From Elusimicrobiota bacterium (GTDB taxonomy: Bacteria; CG03; SLGR01; JAFGSA01): 34,120 bases of DNA. Below, piece by piece: positions 9,016-16,541 of the stretch. Position 1 is the first letter of the stretch. Each line of letters begins with the position of its first letter. Both the position numbers and the translations under genes were made by a program. Under the pieces are notes generated by a model. It made no database searches. It saw nothing but the letters and a program-made list of their open reading frames with translations, and had not been told where the DNA came from. The DNA is taken from the NCBI GenBank assembly GCA_016934855.1, contig JAFGSA010000072.1, positions 1-34,120 on the forward strand, in the 5' to 3' direction.

Positions 9016-11064
9016 TTATTCCGGCTCAGGCAGATCGTCCGGGTCTATCTCCTCGTCAAGCGCCCTTCCGCCAACCCCGGTATAACGGTCATGCCCGTAA
9101 GCCGTGTCGGACATGTCCATCGCCCAGCGCGCGGCTTCCTGCGCGGCCATGCTGCTGGAGTATCCCTGGGCCAGGAGACTTGTGAACACTTCTCCCATCG
9201 AATCGGGATACCCGTCGTAGAATGTGCGGCCGTAAGTCATCAGGTCATATAATGCCCCGTTGAAATTGGCCACGGCTGCCTTGCCGAAATGCTCTACGAA
9301 GAAGAGCTGGGCCTCCAGCGTCAGGTTATCCCAATCCCTTCCCTTCAGGAACTCATCCTGCTGTTCGGCAGTAAGTTCAGTCTCCGTAGCGAACGGATCC
9401 TCCGGCATATCGCCGTTCGCCACCGGGTCGGGCAGCATGCTGCTGTCGCCCACGGCAGACGGGTCATCCCACACGCCGGCGTCCGCGTCCCCTATATCCG
9501 GCGGGTTATCGATCGTGTATTTCATATCCGCTATATAATCGTTGGCCATAGTGAAATCGCCGACGACATCTATTCCGTTATCCAGCAACAGCTGAAGGAG
9601 GGCGTTCACCGCAGCCTGTTTTGCCGCATCGTTGGCAGCGCTGTTTATGGCTTCCATTGCAGCAGCATAATCTTCGCTGTCAAGGTCCACTTCGGGATGT
9701 ACCGCCGCCATGTATTCCTGTATGAAAGCCATCTGCTGGTCTACGTCGAGCCCCGGCCAGTTCGCTTCGAACTCGGGATCGTCCGGGTCCGGGAAGCTGC
9801 ACTCCTGTATCATGGTGAACAGTTCCTTCGCCTTCTCGACGTCGCCGTTGCAGTAATCTATATAGTGCTGCTGGAGCTCGGCTCCGCCGTCCATTGCGCC
9901 CAGCTCATCCCAGCTCATGGGCTCGCCGTATCCCGGCGGGCAGGCTATTATCACCGGGGACGATACGGACTGGTGCTGCTCCACGTGCGCTTCCTGCCTG
10001 TTGCGATTCTGGCAGCGCCCGTATTTATTGTACTCGTCCGAGTTCTCACCCGACCAGGTCACATCATATGACCAGCTCACCGTATAAGAATATGTGACCG
10101 GGCCGTCTTCAGTCATTATCGTCTCAGTATGCGACTCCGAGCCGGACTTGTGTATCTCCTCGTTCTCCGGGTAGAGTATTTTGACCAGGTATGCGCCGTC
10201 GTATATCCAGTCGGTCCTCTTGCCCTTGTGGTCTATTCCGTAATCTGGTCTCCCGTGCTCGTCCATGAATGTCGTGAATTTTTCGTTGTCCTTATTCCAG
10301 CTCTCGGTCTTGACCAGCTGCAGTGTGGCGCTGTAGTAGTTCTTGCTCACGGTCTTGCCGTTCTGGTCGGTTATATGGGATACGACATTGCCGTCGTAAT
10401 GGTAGTACCTGACATCGCCTTTCTTGAAGCTCGGTTCCCAGCCGTCTCCGGGCAGCCCTTCCGGCTTTGTTTCTGTTTTCATATATACGGTCTTCTCTAT
10501 CCTGCCGTTGGAGTCGTAGTAGGTCTCAGAAAGGACGTCGTATCCGGTGGTCTTGCTCGGGGCCGCCGAGCCTTCGGGCAGATCGTATTCGACCGTCTTG
10601 AGCAGTTTGGTCCCGTCATCGCTGTACACGTATTCGACAGCGGTCACTTCAACGCCGCCGTCGTACATCCACGTCACCCTGACCGCCTTGTTCTCGCCGC
10701 CTATGGTCTCGAAATAGGTCTTGTTCTGGTACTGGTCTACCGTGTAGGCAAGTTCTCCGTCCTCATATACGTATTCCAGTATGACCGTGTCTTTATCGTC
10801 GAGCCATACGACTTTCTGCGGCTGTCCGCCGTCATAATAAGTGTAGGTATTGTGCTGGTAGTCTATCATGCCTATGAGCACGCCGTTCTTGTAATCGTAC
10901 TCTCTTAGCTGTACCCCCTGGGTTATTATCTGGGGGCCGGACCAGGCGCCCGCTCCGCTCCCGCTCGGGATGTAGTCGTTTACATGATCGTCGGGTTTTT
11001 TCGCCGAAAGCGGATTATTGACGAGCAATAATGCAATTACGCCAACAATAATTAGTTTTTTCAT
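9016..11064 (-). CDS. Secreted YD-repeat protein with acidic helical C-terminal half
   Basis: I chose the ATG at 11064 (682 residues) because GGAGG precedes it by about 9 bases and it begins a clean signal peptide (MKKLIIVGVIALLLVNNPLSA); the in-frame ATG 8 codons upstream has no good ribosome site. Residues about 45-350 hold YD-like units with motifs such as YDYKNGVL, YVYEDGEL, YYDSNGRI and HGRPDYGI. The second half, about 390-680, is acidic and helical (PDPDDPEFEANWPGLDVDQQM and similar) and its composition resembles the giant protein. Promoter B lies upstream. The function is unknown; a surface-exposed protein is the simplest reading. Confidence 0.8.
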   Translation of the reverse strand: MKKLIIVGVIALLLVNNPLSAKKPDDHVNDYIPSGSGAGAWSGPQIITQGVQLREYDYKNGVLIGMIDYQHNTYTYYDGGQPQKVVWLDDKDTVILEYVYEDGELAYTVDQYQNKTYFETIGGENKAVRVTWMYDGGVEVTAVEYVYSDDGTKLLKTVEYDLPEGSAAPSKTTGYDVLSETYYDSNGRIEKTVYMKTETKPEGLPGDGWEPSFKKGDVRYYHYDGNVVSHITDQNGKTVSKNYYSATLQLVKTESWNKDNEKFTTFMDEHGRPDYGIDHKGKRTDWIYDGAYLVKILYPENEEIHKSGSESHTETIMTEDGPVTYSYTVSWSYDVTWSGENSDEYNKYGRCQNRNRQEAHVEQHQSVSSPVIIACPPGYGEPMSWDELGAMDGGAELQQHYIDYCNGDVEKAKELFTMIQECSFPDPDDPEFEANWPGLDVDQQMAFIQEYMAAVHPEVDLDSEDYAAAMEAINSAANDAAKQAAVNALLQLLLDNGIDVVGDFTMANDYIADMKYTIDNPPDIGDADAGVWDDPSAVGDSSMLPDPVANGDMPEDPFATETELTAEQQDEFLKGRDWDNLTLEAQLFFVEHFGKAAVANFNGALYDLMTYGRTFYDGYPDSMGEVFTSLLAQGYSSSMAAQEAARWAMDMSDTAYGHDRYTGVGGRALDEEIDPDDLPEPE

Positions 11065-11136
11065 CTTATTGTCCTCCATAATTCTCATGAATTTTACAGG
11101 AAATTACCATCTTTTTGTTCTCTTTCTTCCACCATA

Positions 11137-11190
11137 AGTCTACCTTTTCAAGATGAAATTACATGGAAACGATTGTAAATTCTATGTAAA
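11137..11190 (-). promoter_or_regulatory. Promoter B: TTTACA direct repeat plus -10 TAGACT
   Basis: On the minus strand, half-sites TTTACA lie at 11190-11185 and 11179-11174, again 11 bp apart, and a -10-like TAGACT preceded by GG lies at 11142-11137. The segment TTTCATCT and the GGTGGAAGA after the -10 are shared with promoter C, so these two look like copies of one ancestral promoter. The likely target is the YD gene starting at 11064. Confidence 0.7.
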
Positions 11191-11195
11191 ATCAT

Positions 11196-11210
11196 GGAGA
11201 CTCCGTCTCC
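11196..11210 (-). terminator. Possible terminator after the lipoprotein gene
   Basis: GGAGAC and GTCTCC form a perfect 6-bp stem with a 3-nt loop, 6 bases after the lipoprotein stop. The following sequence ATGATTTTAC gives only a weak T tract and leads into promoter B. Confidence 0.4.
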
Positions 11211-11216
11211 CCCGTT

Positions 11217-11762
11217 TCAGTCGAGAACCTCTATATCAGCCAGGTTCGTGACCCTGATCAGGTCATACTTCTTGCCGTCATAAGTTATGGGCATGCCGGA
11301 GATGACCCCTGTGAGCTTGACTTTTTTCCCGCTGAGTTTAAGCACCTCGTTGAAACTCGGCACCGAGAGGAAAACCATCTTCCCGTCGAACTTTATCAGC
11401 GCCAGGCGTCCCTGCGGCCTGATATTGAGGTCGATATTCTCCTTTATATTGCTTATCGTGCCCTCGTAGGTCACAGTGAGCTTCTTCCTTATCTCTTCTC
11501 TCTCCTTATCGGACATCCTGCCCGAGGCGCTCCTTCTCTCCATGACAGTGCCGTCGGGAAGAGTCGCCGGGCCGGATTCCCTGGATTCTTCCGCTTTAAG
11601 AGGTCTGCCGCCCTGGTTTATTGATCTGCCGCTGGGCATGACTATCTGTTCACCCGAAATCGAATTTCCTCCCCTGGAAGCCATCTTTCCACCCTCCTTC
11701 TTCTTGCAGCCCGAGGCCGCAAGCAACGAAAGCATACAGATAATAATCAAAACTCTTTTCAT
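11217..11762 (-). CDS. Putative lipoprotein, basic linker plus small beta domain
   Basis: This is a 181-residue protein with a clear lipoprotein signal: MKRVLIIICMLSLLAASGC, lipobox LAASGC with Cys19 as the lipidation site, followed by a Lys/Gly-rich stretch. Residues 25-90 are low-complexity, Ser/Gly/Arg-rich and probably disordered. Residues about 95-180 alternate hydrophobic strands (VTYEGTISNIKENIDLNI, LALIKFDGKMVFLSV, KVKLTGVISGMPITYDGKKYDLI) and look like a small OB-like beta barrel, by eye only. It has its own short upstream region after a strong terminator, so it is probably transcribed alone. The function is unknown. Confidence 0.8.
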   Translation of the reverse strand: MKRVLIIICMLSLLAASGCKKKEGGKMASRGGNSISGEQIVMPSGRSINQGGRPLKAEESRESGPATLPDGTVMERRSASGRMSDKEREEIRKKLTVTYEGTISNIKENIDLNIRPQGRLALIKFDGKMVFLSVPSFNEVLKLSGKKVKLTGVISGMPITYDGKKYDLIRVTNLADIEVLD

Positions 11763-11786
11763 AATGATCTTTACCCCTTTCTTTAT

Positions 11787-11792
11787 ATTATA
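11787..11792 (-). promoter_or_regulatory. Possible -10 box for the lipoprotein gene
   Basis: A perfect TATAAT on the minus strand lies 24 bases before the lipoprotein ATG and just after the terminator of the previous gene. I find no good -35 at 16-18 bp, so confidence is low. Confidence 0.35.
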
Positions 11793-11805
11793 CGCTGACT
11801 ACAAA

Positions 11806-11840
11806 AACGGCACGCCTGGTTAGCTTTTAACCAGGCGTGC
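11806..11840 (-). terminator. Intrinsic terminator after the DGN/YD-repeat gene
   Basis: A perfect 13-bp stem (GCACGCCTGGTTA at 11810-11822 with its complement at 11828-11840, 5-nt loop) is followed on the minus strand by CGTTTTTG. It lies about 50 bp after the stop at 11892 and separates that gene from the lipoprotein. Confidence 0.8.
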
Positions 11841-11891
11841 TTCTCTAATCCGATATTACTATAATTTATAACCCGTTTTCAATCTCCTTTT

Positions 11892-13808
11892 CTAGGTTAT
11901 AACAACATACTGTTTTGTCCTGTCCCACTCTCCGCCCCACTGCTCGACCATTGCCGCGTTGTCGTTATTCAGGTGGTAGGCTACTGCATGGTCATCCGTG
12001 GGCGCAAGGTGCAGCCAGGTGTAACCGTTGGTGCCCTGGTCCTCCGGCGGCGAGTAGTACTGCCACATCAGGTTCACCGTTATACCATCTCCGCCGTTTG
12101 TCCTGTCCGCGTCGCTCCTGTTCGCAAGGTCCAAAAGGGCCTGCAGAGTCTCTTCGTCCTCGGCATTCAACATGAATATGAGGTTGCCGTCCTCGTCCGT
12201 CTTCGTTCCGCCGGAAACCGAAGTGGGATCGAAGTTATAGAAACTCATCCCGTCGACATCGGCCGGGTTGACTATAAGGGCGGGCATACCGTCTATAACT
12301 GTGAGAAGACCACAAGTCCACGGGTCGCACTGTATCGGGCTGTCGGGTACGGTCACAGTCGCCTGTATCGTATCCTGCATCTTGTTCATATTATAGTAGG
12401 TGATCTCGGCCCATACGGAACCTTCTCCGCTCGAATCGAAGTACTCGAAACTGGCTATCATACCGCCGGGCATCACGGTCGCTTCCCGCGGCCTGACAAG
12501 TATCGCGCCTTCTGATCTTTCGCTGAGCACATTGCCGTCCTCGTCTACCCAGTATTCGCCTTCCTCCAGGACATAATCATCATCTATCATGTTCTCAGCT
12601 ACCTGTATTTCGTAGTTAATGACTATCGGCTCGAGAGTGTCGTTATATGTCCACTCCTGCGCCAGCCTGACATCGCATCCGTCCTCTACGTCGTACATGG
12701 CCTGCTGCCTGCCGTGGTTGTCCATGTAAACTCTCTTCACGCATTCGCCGTCTTCGTACGACTCTACAGCGTAGAGCATCGTGCCTGTGTATACATATTT
12801 CTCGGTCATTGCACCGAGACTCCCGTCATCCTGGACGACATATGTCTCTGACGGCCTGCCCTTGTCGTAGTAGGTCCTGGAACCTATTTTCCTGTCGCCT
12901 TCCGCAGCGCCTGCCCTGTCATCATCCACCCAGTTATCGCAGCTTACCAGGAGGTTCCCGTCATAGTTATACGTTTTTGTGAGAACCTGGGTCCCTTCGG
13001 CGTCATACAGGTATTCGGCGACCTGCTTGCCCTGAGAGTACTCGACGCGGTTCTTTACCTGCCAGGTGGTCTGTGTAACCGCCGGCGAGAAACTCACGAC
13101 GTTGTCAGCCGCGTCCCTGTAGGTGCCGTCGTCCTGTTTCGTGTACATTATGTTCCCTTCATTGTCTACATAGTTCCCGTCCTCGTCCTTCGTGGCTACT
13201 ATGTTACCGTTGGCATCGATGAGGTTGTCACCGTCCTTCATATAGACGATGTTGCCATCGTCATCCAGGAAGTTCCCGTCGTCGTCGGTCGCGTACGTGT
13301 CAAAATAGTCGTATATATACATGTTTCTCATCTGCTTGTTATCATCGTATTCATACATAACGACTACGCCCTCGACACCCTCTTCGAAATTCATGTTGCC
13401 GGACGTAAGCTGCTGAAGAAGGTCGGCCACTTCGTCCGCGCTGTGATTCGCCAGCCATTCGGCGCTCAGAACGCAGAGCGGCTTCGACTGGTCCCCGTCC
13501 ATATAATAGGTTTCGTCACCAGTGGCATTATTAATGCTCTTTATTAACTGGCCGTCCTCATATATGAACTCCGTGACCTTCAGCCCGGGAATATCGGCAA
13601 ACTCGATACCGACGATCTTGCCCGCCCTGAATATCATGTTGTAGTCCCTCGTCGCGTCATAGATGCTGGTCAGCACCCCGTTGGTGTAGTTATAGCTCTG
13701 GACCAGGTTGGTATAGCCTACGCGCTCCCCGTCGTCAGCTATACTCATTGCGGGCATTAAAAGCAGAACACCCAGCAAAACCAGAAAAACTGACTTGAAA
13801 ATTTTCAT
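11892..13808 (-). CDS. Secreted YD-repeat protein with tandem DGN repeats
   Basis: I start this at the ATG at 13808 (638 residues) because AAGGAGG sits 8 bases upstream and a signal peptide follows at once (MKIFKSVFLVLLGVLLLMPAMSIA). Upstream in-frame ATGs at 13859 and 13889 exist, but the latter falls about 5 bases from the expected transcription start. Residues 35-170 and 260-430 carry YD-like units (YNYTNGVLTSIYD, YLYDAEGTQVLTK, YMDNHGRQQAMYD). Between them, residues 175-240 hold about four units of 15-17 residues of the form D-x-[DNE]-G-N-I-x-x-x-K-x-x-D-G, possibly binding calcium. The C-terminal 200 residues are unrelated to anything I recognise. Promoter C precedes it and a strong terminator ends it. 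A surface role is inferred. Confidence 0.85.
   Translation of the reverse strand: MKIFKSVFLVLLGVLLLMPAMSIADDGERVGYTNLVQSYNYTNGVLTSIYDATRDYNMIFRAGKIVGIEFADIPGLKVTEFIYEDGQLIKSINNATGDETYYMDGDQSKPLCVLSAEWLANHSADEVADLLQQLTSGNMNFEEGVEGVVVMYEYDDNKQMRNMYIYDYFDTYATDDDGNFLDDDGNIVYMKDGDNLIDANGNIVATKDEDGNYVDNEGNIMYTKQDDGTYRDAADNVVSFSPAVTQTTWQVKNRVEYSQGKQVAEYLYDAEGTQVLTKTYNYDGNLLVSCDNWVDDDRAGAAEGDRKIGSRTYYDKGRPSETYVVQDDGSLGAMTEKYVYTGTMLYAVESYEDGECVKRVYMDNHGRQQAMYDVEDGCDVRLAQEWTYNDTLEPIVINYEIQVAENMIDDDYVLEEGEYWVDEDGNVLSERSEGAILVRPREATVMPGGMIASFEYFDSSGEGSVWAEITYYNMNKMQDTIQATVTVPDSPIQCDPWTCGLLTVIDGMPALIVNPADVDGMSFYNFDPTSVSGGTKTDEDGNLIFMLNAEDEETLQALLDLANRSDADRTNGGDGITVNLMWQYYSPPEDQGTNGYTWLHLAPTDDHAVAYHLNNDNAAMVEQWGGEWDRTKQYVVIT
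13088..13286 (-). repeat. Tandem 15-17-residue DGN repeats
   Basis: About four consecutive units encode residues 175-240 of the YD-repeat protein. Each has a D-x-[DNE]-G-N-[IV] turn and then K-x-x-D-G, similar to calcium-binding Asp/Asn-rich loops. Unit boundaries were set by eye. Confidence 0.7.
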
Positions 13809-13900
13809 CTTCTTGCCTCCTTGTTTTTTCCCAAATCTGGTATTTTCTTCCTTTTTCATCCTCTTTTCTCCTCTATATCCTATTCTCATCTTCCACTGAA

Positions 13901-13954
13901 ATTATACCTTTAATAGATGAAAAAGTTAAGAAACGCATGTAAAAAGTATGTAAA
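13901..13954 (-). promoter_or_regulatory. Promoter C: TTTACA direct repeat plus -10 TATAAT
   Basis: On the minus strand, TTTACA half-sites lie at 13954-13949 and 13943-13938 (11-bp period), and a perfect TATAAT preceded by GG lies at 13906-13901. The -35 position holds TTAACT, a poor match, which suggests dependence on an activator. It lies in the 309-bp gap between the OmpR-type regulator gene and the DGN/YD-repeat gene, and nothing else in that gap looks like a gene. Confidence 0.75.
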
Positions 13955-14050
13955 ACAGAAACTCCTCGATTATTTTCGGTTTCCGGTCTTGTTCGGTATA
14001 GTGAATAAAACAGGGTATTTACACTCATTTTGCCGATCCGGCCGCCGCCG

Positions 14051-14070
14051 GGCCGTTCCCGCAACGGGCC
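14051..14070 (-). terminator. GC-rich hairpin after the regulator gene, possible terminator
   Basis: GGCCGTT and AACGGGCC can pair with one bulged base around a 5-nt loop, about 48 bp after the OmpR-type regulator stop. There is no T tract, so it could instead act as an RNA-stabilising or rho-assisted end of the long operon. Confidence 0.3.
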
Positions 14071-14117
14071 TTTGTATAAAATATGCAGCAAATTTATATG
14101 AAAAGACCGCAGGGGCC

Positions 14118-14804
14118 TTATTCTTCGATCTCGAACTTATACCCCAAACCCCTGATAGTCTTGATATTGTCCCCTATCCTTCCCAGAGCCCTCCTGAGGT
14201 TCTTTATATGCGCGTCTATGGCTCTCGTCGAGCCGAAATATTCATACCCCAGGACACTTTCGCAGAGATAGTCGCGGCTCAGGACCGCCCCCCTCCTGTT
14301 GAGCAGTATGCAGAGCAGGTCGAATTCCTTCGGCCGGAGCTCTATGGATCTGTCTTTAACTTTGACGACATGCGATTCTATGTCGACGAGTATATCTCCA
14401 GCCTTGATGATCTTCTTGTCCCCTTCCCTGTATGTTATTCTCCTCAATACCGCCTTCACCCGGGCCAGGAGCTCTCTTTGGTTGAAAGGTTTCGTTATGT
14501 AGTCGTCCGCGCCCATCTCGAGCCCTATGACCTTATCCACTTCCCTCGAGCGCACCGTGAGTATTATTATCGGTATGTTCTTTGTCTCCTCGGCTTTTCT
14601 CAGTATCCTGCATACTTCAAGGCCGCCTATCGTGGGGATACCCAGGTCCAGGACGACCAGGTCGGGTAAAACGGATTTGGCTTTTCTTAAAGCTTCCTCG
14701 CTGTCTTTTGCCTCGATTATGGAATATCCCTCTTTTTCCAGCGTATCTTTCAGAAGCTCTCTTATCGATTCTTCATCATCGACAATCAGTATCTTTTTCT
14801 TCAT
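14118..14804 (-). CDS. PhoB/OmpR-family response regulator (receiver plus winged helix)
   Basis: This 228-residue protein has the family's normal length. The receiver, residues 1-120, has Asp9-Asp10, phosphorylation site Asp53 in LDLGIPTIGG, Thr83 and Lys105 in TKPF. The winged-helix DNA-binding domain, about 130-228, has the hallmark ELRPKEFDLL, the recognition-helix region TRAIDAHIKNLRRALG and the wing IKTIRGLGYKFE. Such regulators bind as head-to-tail dimers to direct repeats with 11-bp spacing. It lies 30 bp after the GGDEF gene, so it is probably the last gene of the motor/phosphorelay operon, and the next gene carries promoter C with an 11-bp-spaced TTTACA repeat. I infer that it activates promoters A, B and C. 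Its kinase is likely one of the two upstream. Confidence 0.95.
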   Translation of the reverse strand: MKKKILIVDDEESIRELLKDTLEKEGYSIIEAKDSEEALRKAKSVLPDLVVLDLGIPTIGGLEVCRILRKAEETKNIPIIILTVRSREVDKVIGLEMGADDYITKPFNQRELLARVKAVLRRITYREGDKKIIKAGDILVDIESHVVKVKDRSIELRPKEFDLLCILLNRRGAVLSRDYLCESVLGYEYFGSTRAIDAHIKNLRRALGRIGDNIKTIRGLGYKFEIEE

Positions 14805-14834
14805 ATTGATTCGGTCTCCATAATATTATTAATC

Positions 14835-16541
14835 TTAATAGCTCCTCCTGTCAATAACATAGTTGCTCTTTTCATCTTTTTTCGCGTATTTTTTCAGCTC
14901 GGCGCCGATCTTGGATATCTCGCCTACGTGATAAAAAGTCTTCTTGGTGCTGGATACTACGCCGATGGACACCGCCATTATAGGAAATTTTTCCTGGCAG
15001 CCTTTCCTGTCCTCCGTGAGTATGTATCCTTTCTTCCTGTCTTCTTCATTATAATAAGATGTTACTGTCTTATCGAATTCCTCTATTATATTCCTGCACA
15101 CGTCATCCGTTTTCGCGTCGCTTATCACGCAGATATAGTCGTCACCTCCTATGTGCCCGACGAAACCCGTACCCGGATCATGCTTTTTAACAGCATCCAC
15201 GATTATCTTAGCCACGGCTTTTATGATCTCGTCGCCGCGCTCAAAACCGTAATAATCGTTGAAAGCCTTGAACCTGTCTATATCCAGATACAGCACGGCG
15301 AATTCGTCATCTCTTTTCAGCCTTCTTTCTATTTCCTTTATTATCATCGTGTTCCCGGGCAAATACGTAAGGGGGTTCACATTCATCCCCTGTTTTACGC
15401 GGGCCAGCACCGACCTGATCCTGGCCAGCAGTATAGCCGGGCGGAAAGGTTTGGTCATATAGTCGTCCACACCCGATTCGAGACCCTTTATCTCGTCCTG
15501 TTCGGATGTCTTGGCTGTAAGCATTATTATGGGGATGTTGCTCATCAGTATGTCTTCCCGTATCTTCTCGCACACCTCGTACCCTGTAAGGAAAGGCATC
15601 TTCACGTCCAGGAGAAGAACGTCGGGTTTATGAGCATATATCTGCTCGAGTGCCTCCCTGCCGTCATGCGCGACAATGACTTCATATCCCTGGGATTCGA
15701 GGGTATCCCTCACGAGTTCGAGTATTATCTCTTCGTCATCCGCCACCAGTATCCTGACCCCGGCCGACTCCTTCTTCTGGTCAGGCATTTTTTCCTCTGT
15801 CATCTTGTCCATGAGTTTCTTCAATTCATCCAGAATGGCGTCGCGGTTCACGAAAGGCTTGGAGAAACATTCCTTTACGCCGAGCATGAGGCATTTGTCC
15901 CGGCATTCCCTCAGGTCTACATGGGTCACTACGATTATCGGGATCTTCGCGGTCGCCGGGTCCTTCTTCGCGGTCCGGATGAACTCGTACCCGTTCATCT
16001 CCGGCATAAGCAGGTCCAGTATTATCAAGCCCACTTCTTCCCTTCTGAGGATTTCCAGCCCTTCTCTTCCCGATCCTGCGCCTATAACCCTGAAATTCTT
16101 GCTCTCCAGCGAATCCCTGGTCAACTGAACAAAATCCGCATCGTCATCGATGACCATAATTGCTTTGCCGGCATCTTCCTTCATCCTGGTGATATTCTCT
16201 ACGGATTCGATCAGCTTGCTTATATTCAGGGGTTTGCTGAAAAAATCGACGGCTCCCATCTGGATGGCTTCGGCCCTGTAATCGCCGACTATGGAATCGA
16301 GAATGACCGGGATGGACGCGGTCTGTACGTCTTTTTTCAGATTCTTCAGGGTCTCGAAACCGTCCATATCCGGCATAAGTATATCAAGGAGTATCGCGTC
16401 GGGCATTGTTCTGCGGGCCATTTCGATGCCTTCCTTCCCGTTCGATGCGATATCGACGGTATAACCCTTGAGAAGAAGATGATCCTTTATCATATTCGCC
16501 AGTGATAACTCGTCATCTATAATAAGTACTTTCTTGCTCAT
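14835..16541 (-). CDS. Triple-receiver GGDEF protein (putative diguanylate cyclase)
   Basis: I start at the ATG at 16541, which overlaps the previous gene's stop as ATGA, giving 568 residues. Three receivers follow each other: Asp53 with Lys103, Asp176 with Lys228, and Asp312 with Lys364. A GGDEF domain from about 385 to 560 begins with NPLTYLPGN, has LYLDIDRFKAFND, and carries the signature as GGDDY at 465-469. The usual inhibitory RxxD site is absent: its positions read Pro and Gly. If active it makes cyclic-di-GMP from two GTP in the cytoplasm. The first receiver has Ser83 in place of the usual Thr. Three tandem receivers suggest that several kinase inputs are combined or that phosphoryl groups are passed along. 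No EAL, HD-GYP or PilZ gene is present in the window. Confidence 0.92.
   Translation of the reverse strand: MSKKVLIIDDELSLANMIKDHLLLKGYTVDIASNGKEGIEMARRTMPDAILLDILMPDMDGFETLKNLKKDVQTASIPVILDSIVGDYRAEAIQMGAVDFFSKPLNISKLIESVENITRMKEDAGKAIMVIDDDADFVQLTRDSLESKNFRVIGAGSGREGLEILRREEVGLIILDLLMPEMNGYEFIRTAKKDPATAKIPIIVVTHVDLRECRDKCLMLGVKECFSKPFVNRDAILDELKKLMDKMTEEKMPDQKKESAGVRILVADDEEIILELVRDTLESQGYEVIVAHDGREALEQIYAHKPDVLLLDVKMPFLTGYEVCEKIREDILMSNIPIIMLTAKTSEQDEIKGLESGVDDYMTKPFRPAILLARIRSVLARVKQGMNVNPLTYLPGNTMIIKEIERRLKRDDEFAVLYLDIDRFKAFNDYYGFERGDEIIKAVAKIIVDAVKKHDPGTGFVGHIGGDDYICVISDAKTDDVCRNIIEEFDKTVTSYYNEEDRKKGYILTEDRKGCQEKFPIMAVSIGVVSSTKKTFYHVGEISKIGAELKKYAKKDEKSNYVIDRRSY

Noticed and set aside
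7834..13808. RHS polymorphic toxin cluster
   Set aside because: The YD-repeat proteins lack the RHS core motif and a C-terminal toxin tip, and no immunity-type genes follow them.
13873..14091. 72-codon minus-strand frame between the regulator and the DGN/YD-repeat gene
   Set aside because: It runs across promoter C, has no ribosome site or recognisable domain, and its sequence looks like translated intergenic DNA.
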